Below, piece after piece: positions 23,862 through 33,583 of a stretch of 46,251 nt of DNA (the stretch's first letter is position 1; every line of letters starts with the position of its first letter). Position numbers and translations under genes: made by a program. Source of the DNA: Clostridia bacterium (GTDB taxonomy: Bacteria > Bacillota > Clostridia > Oscillospirales > Acutalibacteraceae); the NCBI GenBank assembly GCA_017452785.1, contig JAFTLT010000001.1:1-46251 (forward strand), in the 5' to 3' direction. The notes under the pieces are model-generated. The model had not been told where the DNA came from, searched no databases, and was given only the letters and a program-made list of their open reading frames with translations.

Positions 23862-24638
23862 TTATCTTGGTCTTTTATTATTCTTTTTTAGAAATTCTTT
23901 TGTGAAATCAACATAGGCAATGCTACCCTTTGATGACTTATCATAATAAAGCACAGGCTGACCGAATGAGGGAGCCTCTGAAAGTCTTACATTTCTCGGA
24001 ATAACCGTCGCATATACCTTCTGAGGGAAGAAGCGCTTAACCTCATTAACTACCTGCTGTGTCAGATTAAGTCTTCCGTCATACATTGTCAGCAAAACCC
24101 CCTCCAAATCAATGAGTGGATTATATAAACGCTTGACCTGTCTTATAGTGTTCATAAGCTGTGAGAGACCTTCAAGAGCATAATATTCGCACTGAATAGG
24201 CACTATAACACTGTCAGCAGCACACAGCACATTGACTGTGAGAAGTCCCAATGAAGGCGGACAGTCTATAACTATAAATTCATACTTTTCCTTTAAAGGC
24301 GCAAGTGCATTCTTAATGCGTGAGTCTCTGTTTTTCATATCCACCAGCTCAAGCTCAGCACCTGCTAAGTTCATATCAGAGGGCAGCAGATCAAGGCACT
24401 TAAAGGGAGTGTTAATGAGAATATCCTCTGCCTTGCTGTCACCTACAATCATATCATAAGTGGATGCCTTTACATCTCTTTTATTCACTCCGAGACCGCT
24501 TGTAGCATTTCCCTGAGGGTCAACATCCACAAGAAGCGTCTTATAGCCGAAGCTGCCTATGGTTGCGGCAAGGTTAACGGAAGTAGTTGTCTTACCTACT
24601 CCGCCTTTCTGATTAACTATCGCTATAACTTTTCCCAT
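23862..24638 (-). CDS. parA: Chromosome partitioning ATPase ParA (Soj)
   Basis: This 258-residue deviant-Walker ATPase has KGGVGKTTT (K11 signature lysine, K16), [27 protein letters not shown] and [14 protein letters not shown]. It binds DNA as an ATP dimer and works with ParB on origin segregation and, in Bacillus, on DnaA control. The start follows AAGGAT at 12 bases, a weak spacing. A parS site lies 95 bases upstream of the start. The minus-strand TATAAT at 24675-24680 has a poor -35, so the promoter is uncertain. The gene is separated from parB by a repeat-filled gap. Confidence 0.96.
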   Translation of the reverse strand: MGKVIAIVNQKGGVGKTTTSVNLAATIGSFGYKTLLVDVDPQGNATSGLGVNKRDVKASTYDMIVGDSKAEDILINTPFKCLDLLPSDMNLAGAELELVDMKNRDSRIKNALAPLKEKYEFIVIDCPPSLGLLTVNVLCAADSVIVPIQCEYYALEGLSQLMNTIRQVKRLYNPLIDLEGVLLTMYDGRLNLTQQVVNEVKRFFPQKVYATVIPRNVRLSEAPSFGQPVLYYDKSSKGSIAYVDFTKEFLKKNNKRPR

Positions 24639-24732
24639 AATATTAACCCATCCTTATTTTGTGATATCTTATTTATTATAACATAGAGTTTAATCTTTTT
24701 AAAGACTTACAGCACAAATTTTTAAGTTTTTT

Positions 24733-24748
24733 TGTTCCACGTGAAACC
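24733..24748. promoter_or_regulatory. parS site (14/16) upstream of parA
   Basis: TGTTCCACGTGAAACC differs at two positions from the parS consensus TGTTTCACGTGAAACA. It is intergenic between parA and the Noc-like gene. Confidence 0.85.
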
Positions 24749-24770
24749 CATACTATTATATATAGTGAAA

Positions 24771-24793
24771 GAACCACCCACTTGGGGCGGTTC
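24771..24793 (-). terminator. Weak terminator of the Noc-like gene
   Basis: Hairpin arms GAACCACCC/GGGCGGTTC with one A-C mismatch and a 5-base loop. The T-run on the minus strand is short (TTTC), so it may leak into parA. Confidence 0.5.
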
Positions 24794-24852
24794 CTTCTTT
24801 GGGGTGTGAAAGAGAAAGATATGATTATAGGAAACGGTTCACTGCAAAGCAG

Positions 24853-25668
24853 TTACCCGGCATCCGCAGATTTATACATAGCCTTTTTCGGTATTTCTAT
24901 TTTATATATGTAGCTTTCGCCTGTATCCTCACGCTTAATATCTGCACCAATGCCTGATTTCTGCATAGTGTCAACGGCACTGTTTATTGCCTTAAGGAAA
25001 ATCTTAACATCGCTGAACATACGCTTAGTCTGTCTTTTCGGTGCATTTTTATCAGATAAAACGCTTTCAATCAGCTCCTCCGTCTGGCTGACATTCAGCT
25101 TTTTGTCTATTATTTTTTCCAGTACGGGTAAGACATCATTCTTATCAAGTCTCAACAGTGCTCGTGCATGACGCTCTGAAAGAGAGTTTTTCATCAGCAT
25201 TTCCTGGGCCTCCGAAGGCAAAGCGAGCAATCTTAGCTTATTTGATACAGTTGACGGTGCCTTGCCCAATCTTCTTGCCGCATCCTCCTGAGAAAGTCCG
25301 TATTCACTCATTAGCTTTTCAATTGCTTTTGCTTCTTCAAAATAACCTAAATTCTGCCTTTGCAGGTTTTCTATCAAGGCAAAAACTGCACTTTTCATGT
25401 TGTTGACATCAACCACTATGCACGGTACCGTTACAAGACCTGCAAGTCTTGAAGCACGAAGTCGCCTTTCACCTGAAACTAATTCATAGCCTTTTTCTAT
25501 GCGACGCACGGTTATGGGCTGCAAAATGCCGTTCATTCTTATGCTTATGGCAAGATTGACCAATTCTTCCTGATCAAAATGCTGCCGTGGCTGGTTCGGG
25601 TTTGGAAATATTTTTTCGTGAGGTATAAGCAGAACTTGGCCTGCCGTTCTTGGCTTTTCACTTATCAA
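24853..25668 (-). CDS. noc: Second ParB-family protein, Noc-like
   Basis: This 271-residue ParB/Spo0J relative has PNPNQPRQ, the CTP-binding SGERRLRASRLAGL, ENLQRQNLGYFEEA and the HTH LSQEDAARRLGKAPSTVSNK. Its place between rsmG and parA is the usual site of noc, the nucleoid-occlusion paralogue. The start is taken as TTG at 25668, eight bases after a strong AAAGGGAGG; an ATG 33 bases earlier has no site. With that start there is no clear N-terminal membrane-targeting amphipathic helix, the feature that lets Bacillus Noc block division, so the Noc role is uncertain. It could be a divergent ParB acting on the same parS sites. Confidence 0.82.
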   Translation of the reverse strand: MISEKPRTAGQVLLIPHEKIFPNPNQPRQHFDQEELVNLAISIRMNGILQPITVRRIEKGYELVSGERRLRASRLAGLVTVPCIVVDVNNMKSAVFALIENLQRQNLGYFEEAKAIEKLMSEYGLSQEDAARRLGKAPSTVSNKLRLLALPSEAQEMLMKNSLSERHARALLRLDKNDVLPVLEKIIDKKLNVSQTEELIESVLSDKNAPKRQTKRMFSDVKIFLKAINSAVDTMQKSGIGADIKREDTGESYIYKIEIPKKAMYKSADAG

Positions 25669-25766
25669 TAAAACGACCTCCCTTTGTTTAGATATTATCA
25701 TAACAAAGAAAGGTTGTCCACAAAAATCGTTTTACATATCTTTATCTTTTTCGACAGTCAATCCCT

Positions 25767-26489
25767 TTATTTTAAAGGATTCTTCGCCATTTTTGCCGAA
25801 GGTCTTGGATATTTGGCGGGAGTTGACGAAATCTTTTTGACATTAATTATAGTTCTTTCACCTGCATCAAAAAGCTCGAAGGTCTTTTTGTCTGCTATTT
25901 CTCCGCCAAGAATTTTAATAGCCTTTTTAGCTTCAGCTATTTCTTCGTCAGCCTTTGCAGCCTTCATTGGCACAAAGCTGCCTCCAACCTTAACAAATGG
26001 CATACAGTATTCAGCCAAATCTCTAAGATTTGTCACTGCTCTTGCAGTTGAAAAGTCATACTGTTCTCTGTATTCAGGCTTTTTGCCTGCTTCTTCAGCT
26101 CTTGAATGAACTACGTCAGCCTGCAGTCCTGTCTTCTCAAGTATATCGTTTATAACAATAAGTCTTTTATTTGTGCTATCCATGAGAGTCATATTTAGGT
26201 CAGGACGGGCTATGAGCATTGCAAGACCGGGGAAACCTGCACCGGTACCGACATCGATAACCTTAGCTCCCTCAGGAATATCAACTCCAGAGAAGATAGT
26301 CAATGAATCTGTGAAGTGCTTTATGACTATTCCCTCAGGGTCGGTTATGGCGGTGAGGTTTATTTTTTCATTCCACTCCACAAGAAGCTTTGCATATGTT
26401 TCAAAGCGGTCAAGGGCTGTTTCATCAAGTTTCACGTGAAACATTTCGGCTTTTTCTTTAAGTAAAGCCTTTGAAATAAAGCTTGCCAT
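25767..26489 (-). CDS. rsmG: 16S rRNA m7G527 methyltransferase RsmG (GidB)
   Basis: This 240-residue SAM-dependent enzyme methylates N7 of G527 in 16S rRNA; its loss gives low-level streptomycin resistance in several bacteria. The SAM motif is VIDVGTGAGFPGLAML, and EKINLTAITDPE is the family N-terminal signature. It overlaps the mnmG stop by one base and is translationally coupled. Codons for MFHVKL include a parS site. Confidence 0.96.
   Translation of the reverse strand: MASFISKALLKEKAEMFHVKLDETALDRFETYAKLLVEWNEKINLTAITDPEGIVIKHFTDSLTIFSGVDIPEGAKVIDVGTGAGFPGLAMLIARPDLNMTLMDSTNKRLIVINDILEKTGLQADVVHSRAEEAGKKPEYREQYDFSTARAVTNLRDLAEYCMPFVKVGGSFVPMKAAKADEEIAEAKKAIKILGGEIADKKTFELFDAGERTIINVKKISSTPAKYPRPSAKMAKNPLK
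26428..26443. promoter_or_regulatory. parS site (15/16) inside rsmG
   Basis: AGTTTCACGTGAAACA differs from consensus only at the first base. It lies within the rsmG coding sequence. Confidence 0.9.
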
Positions 26490-28366
26490 TACTTTCTCAC
26501 TTCCTTCTTTGCAAGATAAATAAGCAGAACTGAAATATCTGCAGGGCTGACACCGCTTATTCTTGATGCCTGACCTAAGTTGGCAGGCTTGATTTTATTA
26601 AGCTTTTCCTGAGCTTCCATGCGAAGGCCCGTAATTTCAGTGTAATCAATATCTTCACTGAGTTTTTTAACTTCAAGTCTGCGCATTTCGTCAACGAGAG
26701 CTAATTGCTGTCGGATATAACCGTCATATTTGATACTGATTTCCACCTGTTCAAAAACATCACGGGGCAAGTCAGGTCTTTCCTTATCAAACGGAGTCAG
26801 TGCTTCATAATTCAACTGAGGTCTCTTAAGCAGTTCCTTGAGTCGGCAGCCTGTTGTCATTGGTGATGTTTCACGTGAAACAAGCATATCATTGAGCTCT
26901 TTTGTGGGCGGAACGCTGACTAAAGACACTCTTTCCTTTTCTTTTTCTATCAGCTCAAGCTTTTTCTGAAGTCGGTCATACTTTTCCTGTGAAACAAGAC
27001 CAACCTTATATCCGTACTCGGTAAGTCTGATGTCGGCATTATCCTGACGAAGAATCAAACGGTACTCGGAGCGTGAAGTCATCATTCTGTATGGGTCGGA
27101 GCAGCCTTTAGTCACAAGGTCATCTATAAGAGTGCCGATATATGAGGACGCTCTGTCTAAAATAAGGGACTCCTTGCCTTTAATTTTATTGTAGGCATTG
27201 ATGCCTGCAATTAGTCCTTGAGCTGCAGCTTCTTCATATCCGCTTGAGCCGTTAAACTGACCTGCGCCGTAAAGACCGGGGAAGTTTTTGAATTCAAGTG
27301 AAGCCTTGAGAGAAGTGGGGTCAACGCAGTCATATTCTATTGCATAGGCTGTGCGCATAACCTGCACATTTTCAAGGCCGGGGATAGTGCGAAGGAACTT
27401 CAGCTGAACATCTTCGGGGAGTGATGAGGACATGCCCTGAAGATACATCTCTTCTGTGTTTTCTCCGCAAGGCTCGATGAAAAGCTGATGACGGGGCTTT
27501 TCAGAGAAGCGGACAATCTTATCCTCAATTGAGGGACAGTATCTCGGTCCCACACCGTCAATCTTGCCGCTGTAAAGAGGCGAGCGATGTATATTTTCCA
27601 TTATGATGCGCTTGGTTTCGCTGTTAGTATAGGTTATGTAGCAAGGCAATTTATTTTCAGGCTTATATTCGCCGTCAAAGCTGAAGGGCACAACAACCTC
27701 ATCACCAAGCTGAATTTCAAGACCGCTGAAGTCAATGCTTCGTCTGTTGACTCGTGAGGGAGTGCCCGTTTTAAAGCGACGGATAGCAACACCAAGGTCT
27801 TTCAGTGACTGTGCAAGGGCAGTGGAGGCAAACATTCCGTCGGGGCCACCGTCATAAGAGACATCACCAACATAAATTTTGCCGCCAAGGAAGGTGCCCG
27901 TTGCAAGTATCACACACTCTGCATCGTATATTGCCTCAAGCATTGTAGTCACCTGCCACTTGCCTTCATCGGTTCTGACAAGTGAAGTGATTTCAGCCTG
28001 AACAAGCTCAAGATTTTCCTGACGTTCCATAACGTGCTTCATATACTCACTGTAACGGCGGCGATCTATCTGCGCTCTGAGGGAGTGAACCGCAGGGCCT
28101 TTGCTGAGATTGAGTATGCGGCTCTGAAGTGTATTGGCATCTGCTGCCTTGCCCATTTCTCCGCCGAGGGCATCTATCTCACGGACAAGGTGTCCTTTTG
28201 AGGTGCCGCCGATTGAGGGGTTGCAGGGCATATTGCCCACCCAGTCCATATTGATTGTGAAGACACCGACCTGAGCACCAAGTCTTGCTGCTGCAAGACC
28301 TGCCTCTATGCCTGCATGACCTGCGCCGATAACTATAATATCGTAATGCTTTGCGTAATATTTCAT
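26489..28366 (-). CDS. mnmG: tRNA uridine-5-carboxymethylaminomethyl modification enzyme MnmG (GidA)
   Basis: This 625-residue FAD enzyme works with MnmE to build cmnm5U at tRNA wobble position 34. The FAD motif is [19 protein letters not shown], and [15 protein letters not shown] and the C-terminal helical domain (GYIRQQ) are intact. Its usual partner mnmE is not in the window. The upstream 228 bases are AT-rich with inverted repeats. It is probably first in an mnmG-rsmG(-noc) operon. Confidence 0.97.
   Translation of the reverse strand: MKYYAKHYDIIVIGAGHAGIEAGLAAARLGAQVGVFTINMDWVGNMPCNPSIGGTSKGHLVREIDALGGEMGKAADANTLQSRILNLSKGPAVHSLRAQIDRRRYSEYMKHVMERQENLELVQAEITSLVRTDEGKWQVTTMLEAIYDAECVILATGTFLGGKIYVGDVSYDGGPDGMFASTALAQSLKDLGVAIRRFKTGTPSRVNRRSIDFSGLEIQLGDEVVVPFSFDGEYKPENKLPCYITYTNSETKRIIMENIHRSPLYSGKIDGVGPRYCPSIEDKIVRFSEKPRHQLFIEPCGENTEEMYLQGMSSSLPEDVQLKFLRTIPGLENVQVMRTAYAIEYDCVDPTSLKASLEFKNFPGLYGAGQFNGSSGYEEAAAQGLIAGINAYNKIKGKESLILDRASSYIGTLIDDLVTKGCSDPYRMMTSRSEYRLILRQDNADIRLTEYGYKVGLVSQEKYDRLQKKLELIEKEKERVSLVSVPPTKELNDMLVSRETSPMTTGCRLKELLKRPQLNYEALTPFDKERPDLPRDVFEQVEISIKYDGYIRQQLALVDEMRRLEVKKLSEDIDYTEITGLRMEAQEKLNKIKPANLGQASRISGVSPADISVLLIYLAKKEVRK
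26867..26882. promoter_or_regulatory. parS site (perfect 16/16) inside mnmG
   Basis: TGTTTCACGTGAAACA, an exact match to the consensus, coding for LVSRETS. With the sites at 24733 and 26428 it makes three parS within 2.2 kb. Confidence 0.95.
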
Positions 28367-28384
28367 CTTATACCATACCTTTAA

Positions 28385-28506
28385 GTTTTCAACACTATTT
28401 CAAAACAATGTTGAAAACTGTCGATTTTTCAATTCAAATTTCATTGAATAGAAATCTTTTAAATGACCTTTACATCAAAAAGAAAATTTCTATTCAACAG
28501 AAATCT
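28385..28506. other. AT-rich region upstream of mnmG with nested inverted repeats
   Basis: GTTTTCAACA (28385) and TGTTGAAAAC (28409) form a perfect 10-bp inverted pair; each contains TGTTGAAAA, also seen beside dnaA at 39785. TTGAATAGAAAT (28444) and ATTTCTATTCAA (28486) form a second, 12-bp pair, and AGAAATCT is repeated directly. Possible DnaA or regulator binding, or mnmG control; unproven. The 28367-28593 gap has no gene. Confidence 0.4.
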
Positions 28507-28593
28507 AAATGTTAATATTTTTCACTAAATTATAGGTTTTTAATTCTATAATTAATTATAATTCTATCTATTAATCTAATTTAGAATTATATG

Positions 28594-29241
28594 CTAATTT
28601 ATCAGTTTCAAGATTTCAAGAGGGTCACTGACAACAAAATCGGCACCGCAGTCTAAAAATTCCTGTTTATTTCCGTAGCCCCAAAGACAACCGCAGGAAG
28701 AAACACCTGCACCCTTTGCACCGGTGATGTCATAATGTCTGTCACCAACCATGAGAACCTGACTTTTATCTTTAGCACCAAGTTTTTCCATAGCTTCAAG
28801 GATGAGTGAGGTTTTGCTGCTGTGGTTACTGTTGTCTGTTTTGACACCGACAACTGCATCAAAATATTTTGTTATGTCAAGATAATTTGCCACATCATAA
28901 ATCAGGTGCTCCGGCTTTGAGGAAGCAATGCCTAAAAGATAACCGCTGTCTTTAAGAGTACCAAGAAGGGTAAGCATATTTTTATAAAGCTCACATTCAT
29001 AGATGCCTTCTCTTTTATAGCGTTCTCAGTATTTTTTGATATAATCATTTACCTTATCTTCACCTATTGAATAAAAGTGAGTGAAGCTGTAGTAAACGGG
29101 TGGGCCGATAAACTTTTTAAGGTCATCGGTTGTGGGTACCTCGTCACCCATCTCTCTGAAGGAGTATTGAAGACTTCTGAGGATGCCTTCACCCGTGTTG
29201 ACCACAGTGCCGTCAAAATCAAATAAAATATATTTAAACAT
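28594..29241 (-). pseudogene. HAD-family phosphatase gene broken by one in-frame TGA
   Basis: It encodes a phosphoglycolate-phosphatase-like HAD hydrolase of about 214 residues. The catalytic FDFDGT is near the start, the family IASSKP motif and the lysine-containing region follow, and VGDRHYDITGAK is the last HAD motif. The frame is continuous from 29241 to 28594 except for one TGA (codon at 29023-29025) between KKY and ERYKREGIY, where relatives usually have Arg; CGA to TGA is a single transition. Both parts remain well conserved, so the break is recent, a sequencing error, or read through. A start inside the second part would lose the nucleophile Asp. No ribosome site is clear at the ATG, which follows a terminator. 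Confidence 0.8.
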
Positions 29242-29250
29242 AGAAAACTC

Positions 29251-29277
29251 AGCCGATTTATATAAAACAAATCGGCT
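29251..29277 (-). terminator. Terminator of the thioesterase gene
   Basis: A perfect 9-bp stem AGCCGATTT/AAATCGGCT with a 9-base loop is followed on the minus strand by GAGTTTTC. Confidence 0.7.
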
Positions 29278-29293
29278 TTCTTTCGTTATTGAA

Positions 29294-29689
29294 TTAGTTT
29301 GCTCGTTCAGCAGCTTTTTTCATAAAGGAATCAATCTTAATTGTGAAGCGTTCATGGGTACCCTTGCCAACAACACCTGAGTTATCCTCGGCAACAACAT
29401 CAAAGCATGCTTTTCTGCCGTCAAAGGCTGTAAGAGTTGCTTTAACCTTAACGGGAGCACCGACACTTGTGGCAGCAAGGTGCTGAACATTCACAAGAGT
29501 GCCGACTGTTGAAATGCCTTCGGGTAAGAATTTTTCACAAAGCTCTGCTGAAGCCTGCTCCATAAGAGCAATCATAAAGGGAGTTGCGAGAACAGGCAGT
29601 GAGCCGCTTCTCATTTTTGCTGCAGACATATCGTCTGTTACTATGACGTTCACCTCGTGAACAGCGCCTATTTCCATTTTAAGTTCCAT
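29294..29689 (-). CDS. Hotdog-fold thioesterase, FlK-like
   Basis: This 131-residue single hotdog domain resembles fluoroacetyl-CoA thioesterase and its many housekeeping relatives. Key features are VLATPFMIALMEQASAELCE, whose Thr and Glu match catalytic positions of FlK, the strand TVGTLVNVQHLAATSVG with the catalytic-type His, and a GKGTHERFTI end. It should hydrolyse small acyl-CoA esters; a fluoroacetate role is not implied. AAAGGA precedes the ATG. It follows the LCP gene by 29 bases and ends at a terminator. Confidence 0.88.
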   Translation of the reverse strand: MELKMEIGAVHEVNVIVTDDMSAAKMRSGSLPVLATPFMIALMEQASAELCEKFLPEGISTVGTLVNVQHLAATSVGAPVKVKATLTAFDGRKACFDVVAEDNSGVVGKGTHERFTIKIDSFMKKAAERAN

Positions 29690-29718
29690 ATGCTTAATCC
29701 TTTCTTATGGAAAATTAA

Positions 29719-30891
29719 TTAACCGAATCTCTTTACAAAATCAAAAACTGTTGCTCTGTTTTCATCAAGCACAATATTGCTTTCACCATAAACAGAGGTC
29801 TGCACTCTTTGGGCAGCCAAGGGATAATCCATAAACACAACTGCCGCACTTCCCACATAGCCTGTTTTGAAAACCTCCGGGTCGCTTAATGTGAACTGAG
29901 TGATTTCATAATTAAGCCAGCCCTTGGCAAGTGCCTGAGCAGCGTATGAAAGTATCTGAGACTTTGTAAGATCAGTTTTAACATATTTGAAAAGTGCGTC
30001 GAGAGTATTATTCAGCTGACTCAGAGATGCATTTTTTGCACTCTCAATAAGTGAAGTGATAACCTGACGCTGTCTGCGAGTTCTGCTCACATCACTGTCA
30101 TAGTCACTCTTTCTGATTCTTGCAAAAACAAGTGCCTGCTTGCCTGTGAGCTTAACAGCTTCGCCTGCCTCAATATGAAAATCCGGATTAGTTTTGTTTA
30201 TATAGTTTGCTTCATATTCCTGAACAGGGACTGTAATACCGCCAAGGGCATCAATAATATCTCTGAAGGAAGAAAAGTCAACAGCAACATAGTAGTCAAT
30301 GTCTATTTTGAAGTTTCTTTCAATTGTGTCAATAAGTGCATCACTTCCGCCGTGGAAATATGATGAATTTATTTTTGCATAGCGATCTCTGCCGCCAACA
30401 TTCATATAGCACCATGAGTCACGGAAAAATGAGCACATACTGATTTTTTCTGTCTTTTTATTAAGTGAAACAAGTATGAGAGAATCCGAGTTTCCGCCAT
30501 ATTCAAGGGCATCCTTTGAGTCAAGACCGACAAGCAGAACATTTATTACATTTTTGCTGGAATAAAGCTCTCCGCCGTTATTTGCCCACTGATAAAGAAA
30601 GTCATTGAGTGAGCCTGCAGAATCAATAGCTTCGATAATTGCCAGCTCCTCTTCGTCATAGATAACTTCCTGAGTGATTTCATTGCCCGGCAAAATATCT
30701 GAGTTATCATCACCTGTTGACATAAGGTCAAGCTTTTCAGTGATATAGCCCATGCCTGCAGTGATAAGACAGATAAAGACAACTAACAGAAAATAGAAGT
30801 TTTTTGCTCTTCTTCTTTTATCTTTCCATAGGAATGCTGCAACGGGATTAGGCTTTTTTTCCTTGTTTTCCCTGTTTATATTTTCAGACAT
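29719..30891 (-). CDS. LytR-CpsA-Psr (LCP) family cell-wall ligase
   Basis: This 390-residue type II membrane protein has a basic cytoplasmic tail, one helix (about 32-52, FYFLLVVFICLITAG) and an extracytoplasmic LCP domain. NVLLVGLDS, GNSDSLILVSLN, SFFRDSW and the arginine motif ARIRKSDYDSDVSRTRRQRQ are the phosphate-binding signatures. LCP enzymes move polymers from undecaprenyl carriers to peptidoglycan. It lies downstream of gyrA past a likely terminator; a polyprenyl sugar transferase at 43016 could supply substrate, but the two are far apart. Confidence 0.94.
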   Translation of the reverse strand: MSENINRENKEKKPNPVAAFLWKDKRRRAKNFYFLLVVFICLITAGMGYITEKLDLMSTGDDNSDILPGNEITQEVIYDEEELAIIEAIDSAGSLNDFLYQWANNGGELYSSKNVINVLLVGLDSKDALEYGGNSDSLILVSLNKKTEKISMCSFFRDSWCYMNVGGRDRYAKINSSYFHGGSDALIDTIERNFKIDIDYYVAVDFSSFRDIIDALGGITVPVQEYEANYINKTNPDFHIEAGEAVKLTGKQALVFARIRKSDYDSDVSRTRRQRQVITSLIESAKNASLSQLNNTLDALFKYVKTDLTKSQILSYAAQALAKGWLNYEITQFTLSDPEVFKTGYVGSAAVVFMDYPLAAQRVQTSVYGESNIVLDENRATVFDFVKRFG

Positions 30892-30959
30892 CCAATCACA
30901 TCTTTTCTTTTTAAACTATAATAAGAAGGGTGAATATAATTCACTTTTTCTTATGTATA

Positions 30960-31013
30960 AAAGCCCTTTTTATAGTAAAAGTAACACCTTTAACGAACCT
31001 TAAAAAGGGCTTT
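30960..31013 (-). terminator. Likely terminator after gyrA
   Basis: Arms AAAGCCCTTTTTA/TAAAAAGGGCTTT are perfectly complementary with a 28-base loop. The AT-rich lower stem gives a T-run on either strand. It lies just past the gyrA stop at 31028. Confidence 0.65.
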
Positions 31014-31027
31014 GGTAATTTTAATTA

Positions 31028-33550
31028 TTATTCTGTTTTTTCCTCAGCTTCTGCTTCTTCAGCACCCTCATCGGCGGGAAGCTCTGTTGTTTCTTCATTT
31101 GAAGCTGTATCGCGTACGGCAGTAGCAGAAACAACCTTTTCGCCTTCACTGACTCTCATAACACGGACACCCTTTGAGGTTCGTGAAACGGTGTTAATTT
31201 GTGAAGCCTTTATTCTGATGATAATGCCGTCAGAGGAAATGAGAATTATATCGTCTTCGTCAGAGACAAGATTAAGTGAAGCAACAAGACCGTATTTTTC
31301 TGTGTGATAGTTGAGTACACCCTTACCTGCTCTTGACTGAATGCGGTATTCGCTGTGATTGCTGAGTCTGCCAAGACCTGTTTCGGAAATGGTGAGAACC
31401 TTATAGGAATCATCCTGACCCTCAGGGATAACACACATGCCTATGACCTCGTCGCCCTCTTTGAGCTCGATAGCCTTGACTCCTCGTGCAGTTCTGCCGA
31501 TGGGACGGCAATCGTTTTCGTTGAAACGGATGCTCATACCGCCTCTGGTAGCAACAAGTATATCATCATTGCCGTCTGTAAGGCGTACCCAAGCGAGCTC
31601 GTCACCCTCGTCAAGGTTAATAGCAATAATACCGCTCTTACGAAGATTTCTGTACTGTTCAAGGTCCGTTCTCTTTATAATGCCATGTTTTGTAACCATG
31701 CAGAGATATTTTATCTCTTCGCCGCCAAAGTCGGGCACTCTTATCATTGAGCTGATCTTTTCATCTGCTTCAAGAGGAAGAAGGTTGACAACATTCATAC
31801 CCTTAGACTGTTTGCTGCCTTCGGGAATTTCGTAGCCCTTGAGACGGTAGGTCTTACCCTTTGTGGTGAAGAACATAATATAATCGTGGCTTGAGCAGGT
31901 GAACATTGTTTCTGCAACGTCTTCCTCACGCCTTGTCATGCCCTTGACACCTCTGCCGCCTCTGTTTTGAAGAGTATAGCTTTCAACAGGCTGACGCTTG
32001 ATATAGCCAAGAGTTGTGAGAGTATAAACGCAGTCCTCTTCGGGGATAAGGTCTTCAATATCAACCTCACCGCTGACAGCAGCAATTTCAGTTCTTCTGT
32101 CATCTGAGAACTTATCTCTGATAGCCATAGCTTCGGTTTTGACAATTTCAAGGACCTTGCCGTCGCTTTCAAGAATTTCCATAAATTCGGCAATCTTAAT
32201 TTTTAATGCGCCGAGTTCATCTTCAATCTTAGTTCTTTCAAGGCCTGTCAGCTGTCCAAGTCTCATTTTAACGATAGCATCTGCTTGAACATCTGAAAGA
32301 CCGAAGCGGTCAATAAGTGCCTGCTTACCTTCACTCTGATCTTTTGATGCACGCAGTATTGCAATAACCTCATCAATGAAATCAAGAGCTGTCATAAGAC
32401 CTTCTAAAATATGTGCTCTTTCCTGAGCTTTTTTAAGGTCATATCTTGTTCTTCTGACGATAACTTCCTTCTGATGATCTATGTAGTGATCAAGAATCTG
32501 CTTGAGAGTGAGAATTTTAGGTTCACCCTTAACAAGAGCAAGAAGTATAATACCGTAAGAAATCTGAAGCTGTGTGAAGGAGAAGAGTTGATTGAGAACA
32601 ACCTGTGCGTTTGCATCACGCTTAAGGTCGATAACAAGGCGCATACCTTCTCTGTTTGAGTAGTCGTTAATATCAGCAATGCCTTCGATTTTCTTATCCT
32701 TGACTAAATCGGCAATAGCTTCGATAAGTCTGCGCTTATTGACCTGATAGGGAAGCTCACTGACGATAATCTGATATCTGCCGTTTTTGGTTTCGGCTAT
32801 TTCGGTTCTTGCACGAACAACAATTTTGCCTCGGCCTGTGCCGTAGGCTGCTCTGATGCCGGCTCTGCCCATAACAATGCCTGCTGTGGGGAAGTCGGGA
32901 CCCTTGATATATTGCATAAGCTCGTCCAGAGAAGCTTCGGGGTTGTCGATATAATAGCACATGCCATCAATAACCTCACCAAGATTGTGAGGGGGTATGT
33001 TTGTTGCCATACCGACAGCGATACCTGTTGAGCCGTTAACGAGAATATTCGGGAAACGTGAGGGAAGAACGGTGGGTTCCTTCAGACGGTCATCATAGTT
33101 GGGAGCAAAGTCAACGGTATCCTTGTCGATATCCGTGAGCATTTCCATTGAGACCTTGCTCATTTTGCTTTCGGTGTATCGGTAAGCAGCAGGCGGGTCA
33201 CCGTCAACTGAGCCGAAGTTACCGTGGCCGTCAACAAGAATGTATCTTGTTGAGAATTTCTGTGCAAGACGAACCATGGCATCATAAACAGATGCGTCAC
33301 CGTGAGGATGGTATGAACCGAGCACGCTACCAACTGTGTCGGCGCATTTACGGTATGCCTTTTCAGGGTAAAGACCGTTTTCGTGCATTGTGTAGAGAAT
33401 ACGGCGGTGAACAGGCTTCAGACCGTCTCTGACATCGGGGAGAGCACGTGATGTGATAACTGACATTGAGTAGTCAAGGAATGACTTTCTCATTTCTCTG
33501 TTCAGGTCAACATCAATAATAGTTTGATTTTCATAATTTAAATTTTCCAT
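31028..33550 (-). CDS. gyrA: DNA gyrase subunit A
   Basis: This 840-residue subunit cuts and rejoins DNA; the active tyrosine is Y125 in YRYTE next to R124. The quinolone region reads [10 protein letters not shown] (81-90): Ala86 occupies the position of E. coli Ser83, while Asp90 matches Asp87. The C-terminal beta-pinwheel includes a degenerate GyrA box, [10 protein letters not shown], and a tail of about 25 acidic residues. The ribosome site is GGTGAT. Two small membrane-protein genes separate it from gyrB. Confidence 0.98.
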   Translation of the reverse strand: MENLNYENQTIIDVDLNREMRKSFLDYSMSVITSRALPDVRDGLKPVHRRILYTMHENGLYPEKAYRKCADTVGSVLGSYHPHGDASVYDAMVRLAQKFSTRYILVDGHGNFGSVDGDPPAAYRYTESKMSKVSMEMLTDIDKDTVDFAPNYDDRLKEPTVLPSRFPNILVNGSTGIAVGMATNIPPHNLGEVIDGMCYYIDNPEASLDELMQYIKGPDFPTAGIVMGRAGIRAAYGTGRGKIVVRARTEIAETKNGRYQIIVSELPYQVNKRRLIEAIADLVKDKKIEGIADINDYSNREGMRLVIDLKRDANAQVVLNQLFSFTQLQISYGIILLALVKGEPKILTLKQILDHYIDHQKEVIVRRTRYDLKKAQERAHILEGLMTALDFIDEVIAILRASKDQSEGKQALIDRFGLSDVQADAIVKMRLGQLTGLERTKIEDELGALKIKIAEFMEILESDGKVLEIVKTEAMAIRDKFSDDRRTEIAAVSGEVDIEDLIPEEDCVYTLTTLGYIKRQPVESYTLQNRGGRGVKGMTRREEDVAETMFTCSSHDYIMFFTTKGKTYRLKGYEIPEGSKQSKGMNVVNLLPLEADEKISSMIRVPDFGGEEIKYLCMVTKHGIIKRTDLEQYRNLRKSGIIAINLDEGDELAWVRLTDGNDDILVATRGGMSIRFNENDCRPIGRTARGVKAIELKEGDEVIGMCVIPEGQDDSYKVLTISETGLGRLSNHSEYRIQSRAGKGVLNYHTEKYGLVASLNLVSDEDDIILISSDGIIIRIKASQINTVSRTSKGVRVMRVSEGEKVVSATAVRDTASNEETTELPADEGAEEAEAEEKTE

Positions 33551-33583
33551 ATTATCACCATTAATTTATTTTTTGGGTATATG

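Noticed and set aside
29020-29030. Selenocysteine or recoded TGA in the HAD gene
   Set aside because: Relatives have Arg and not Cys there, and TGA ends several intact genes in the window.
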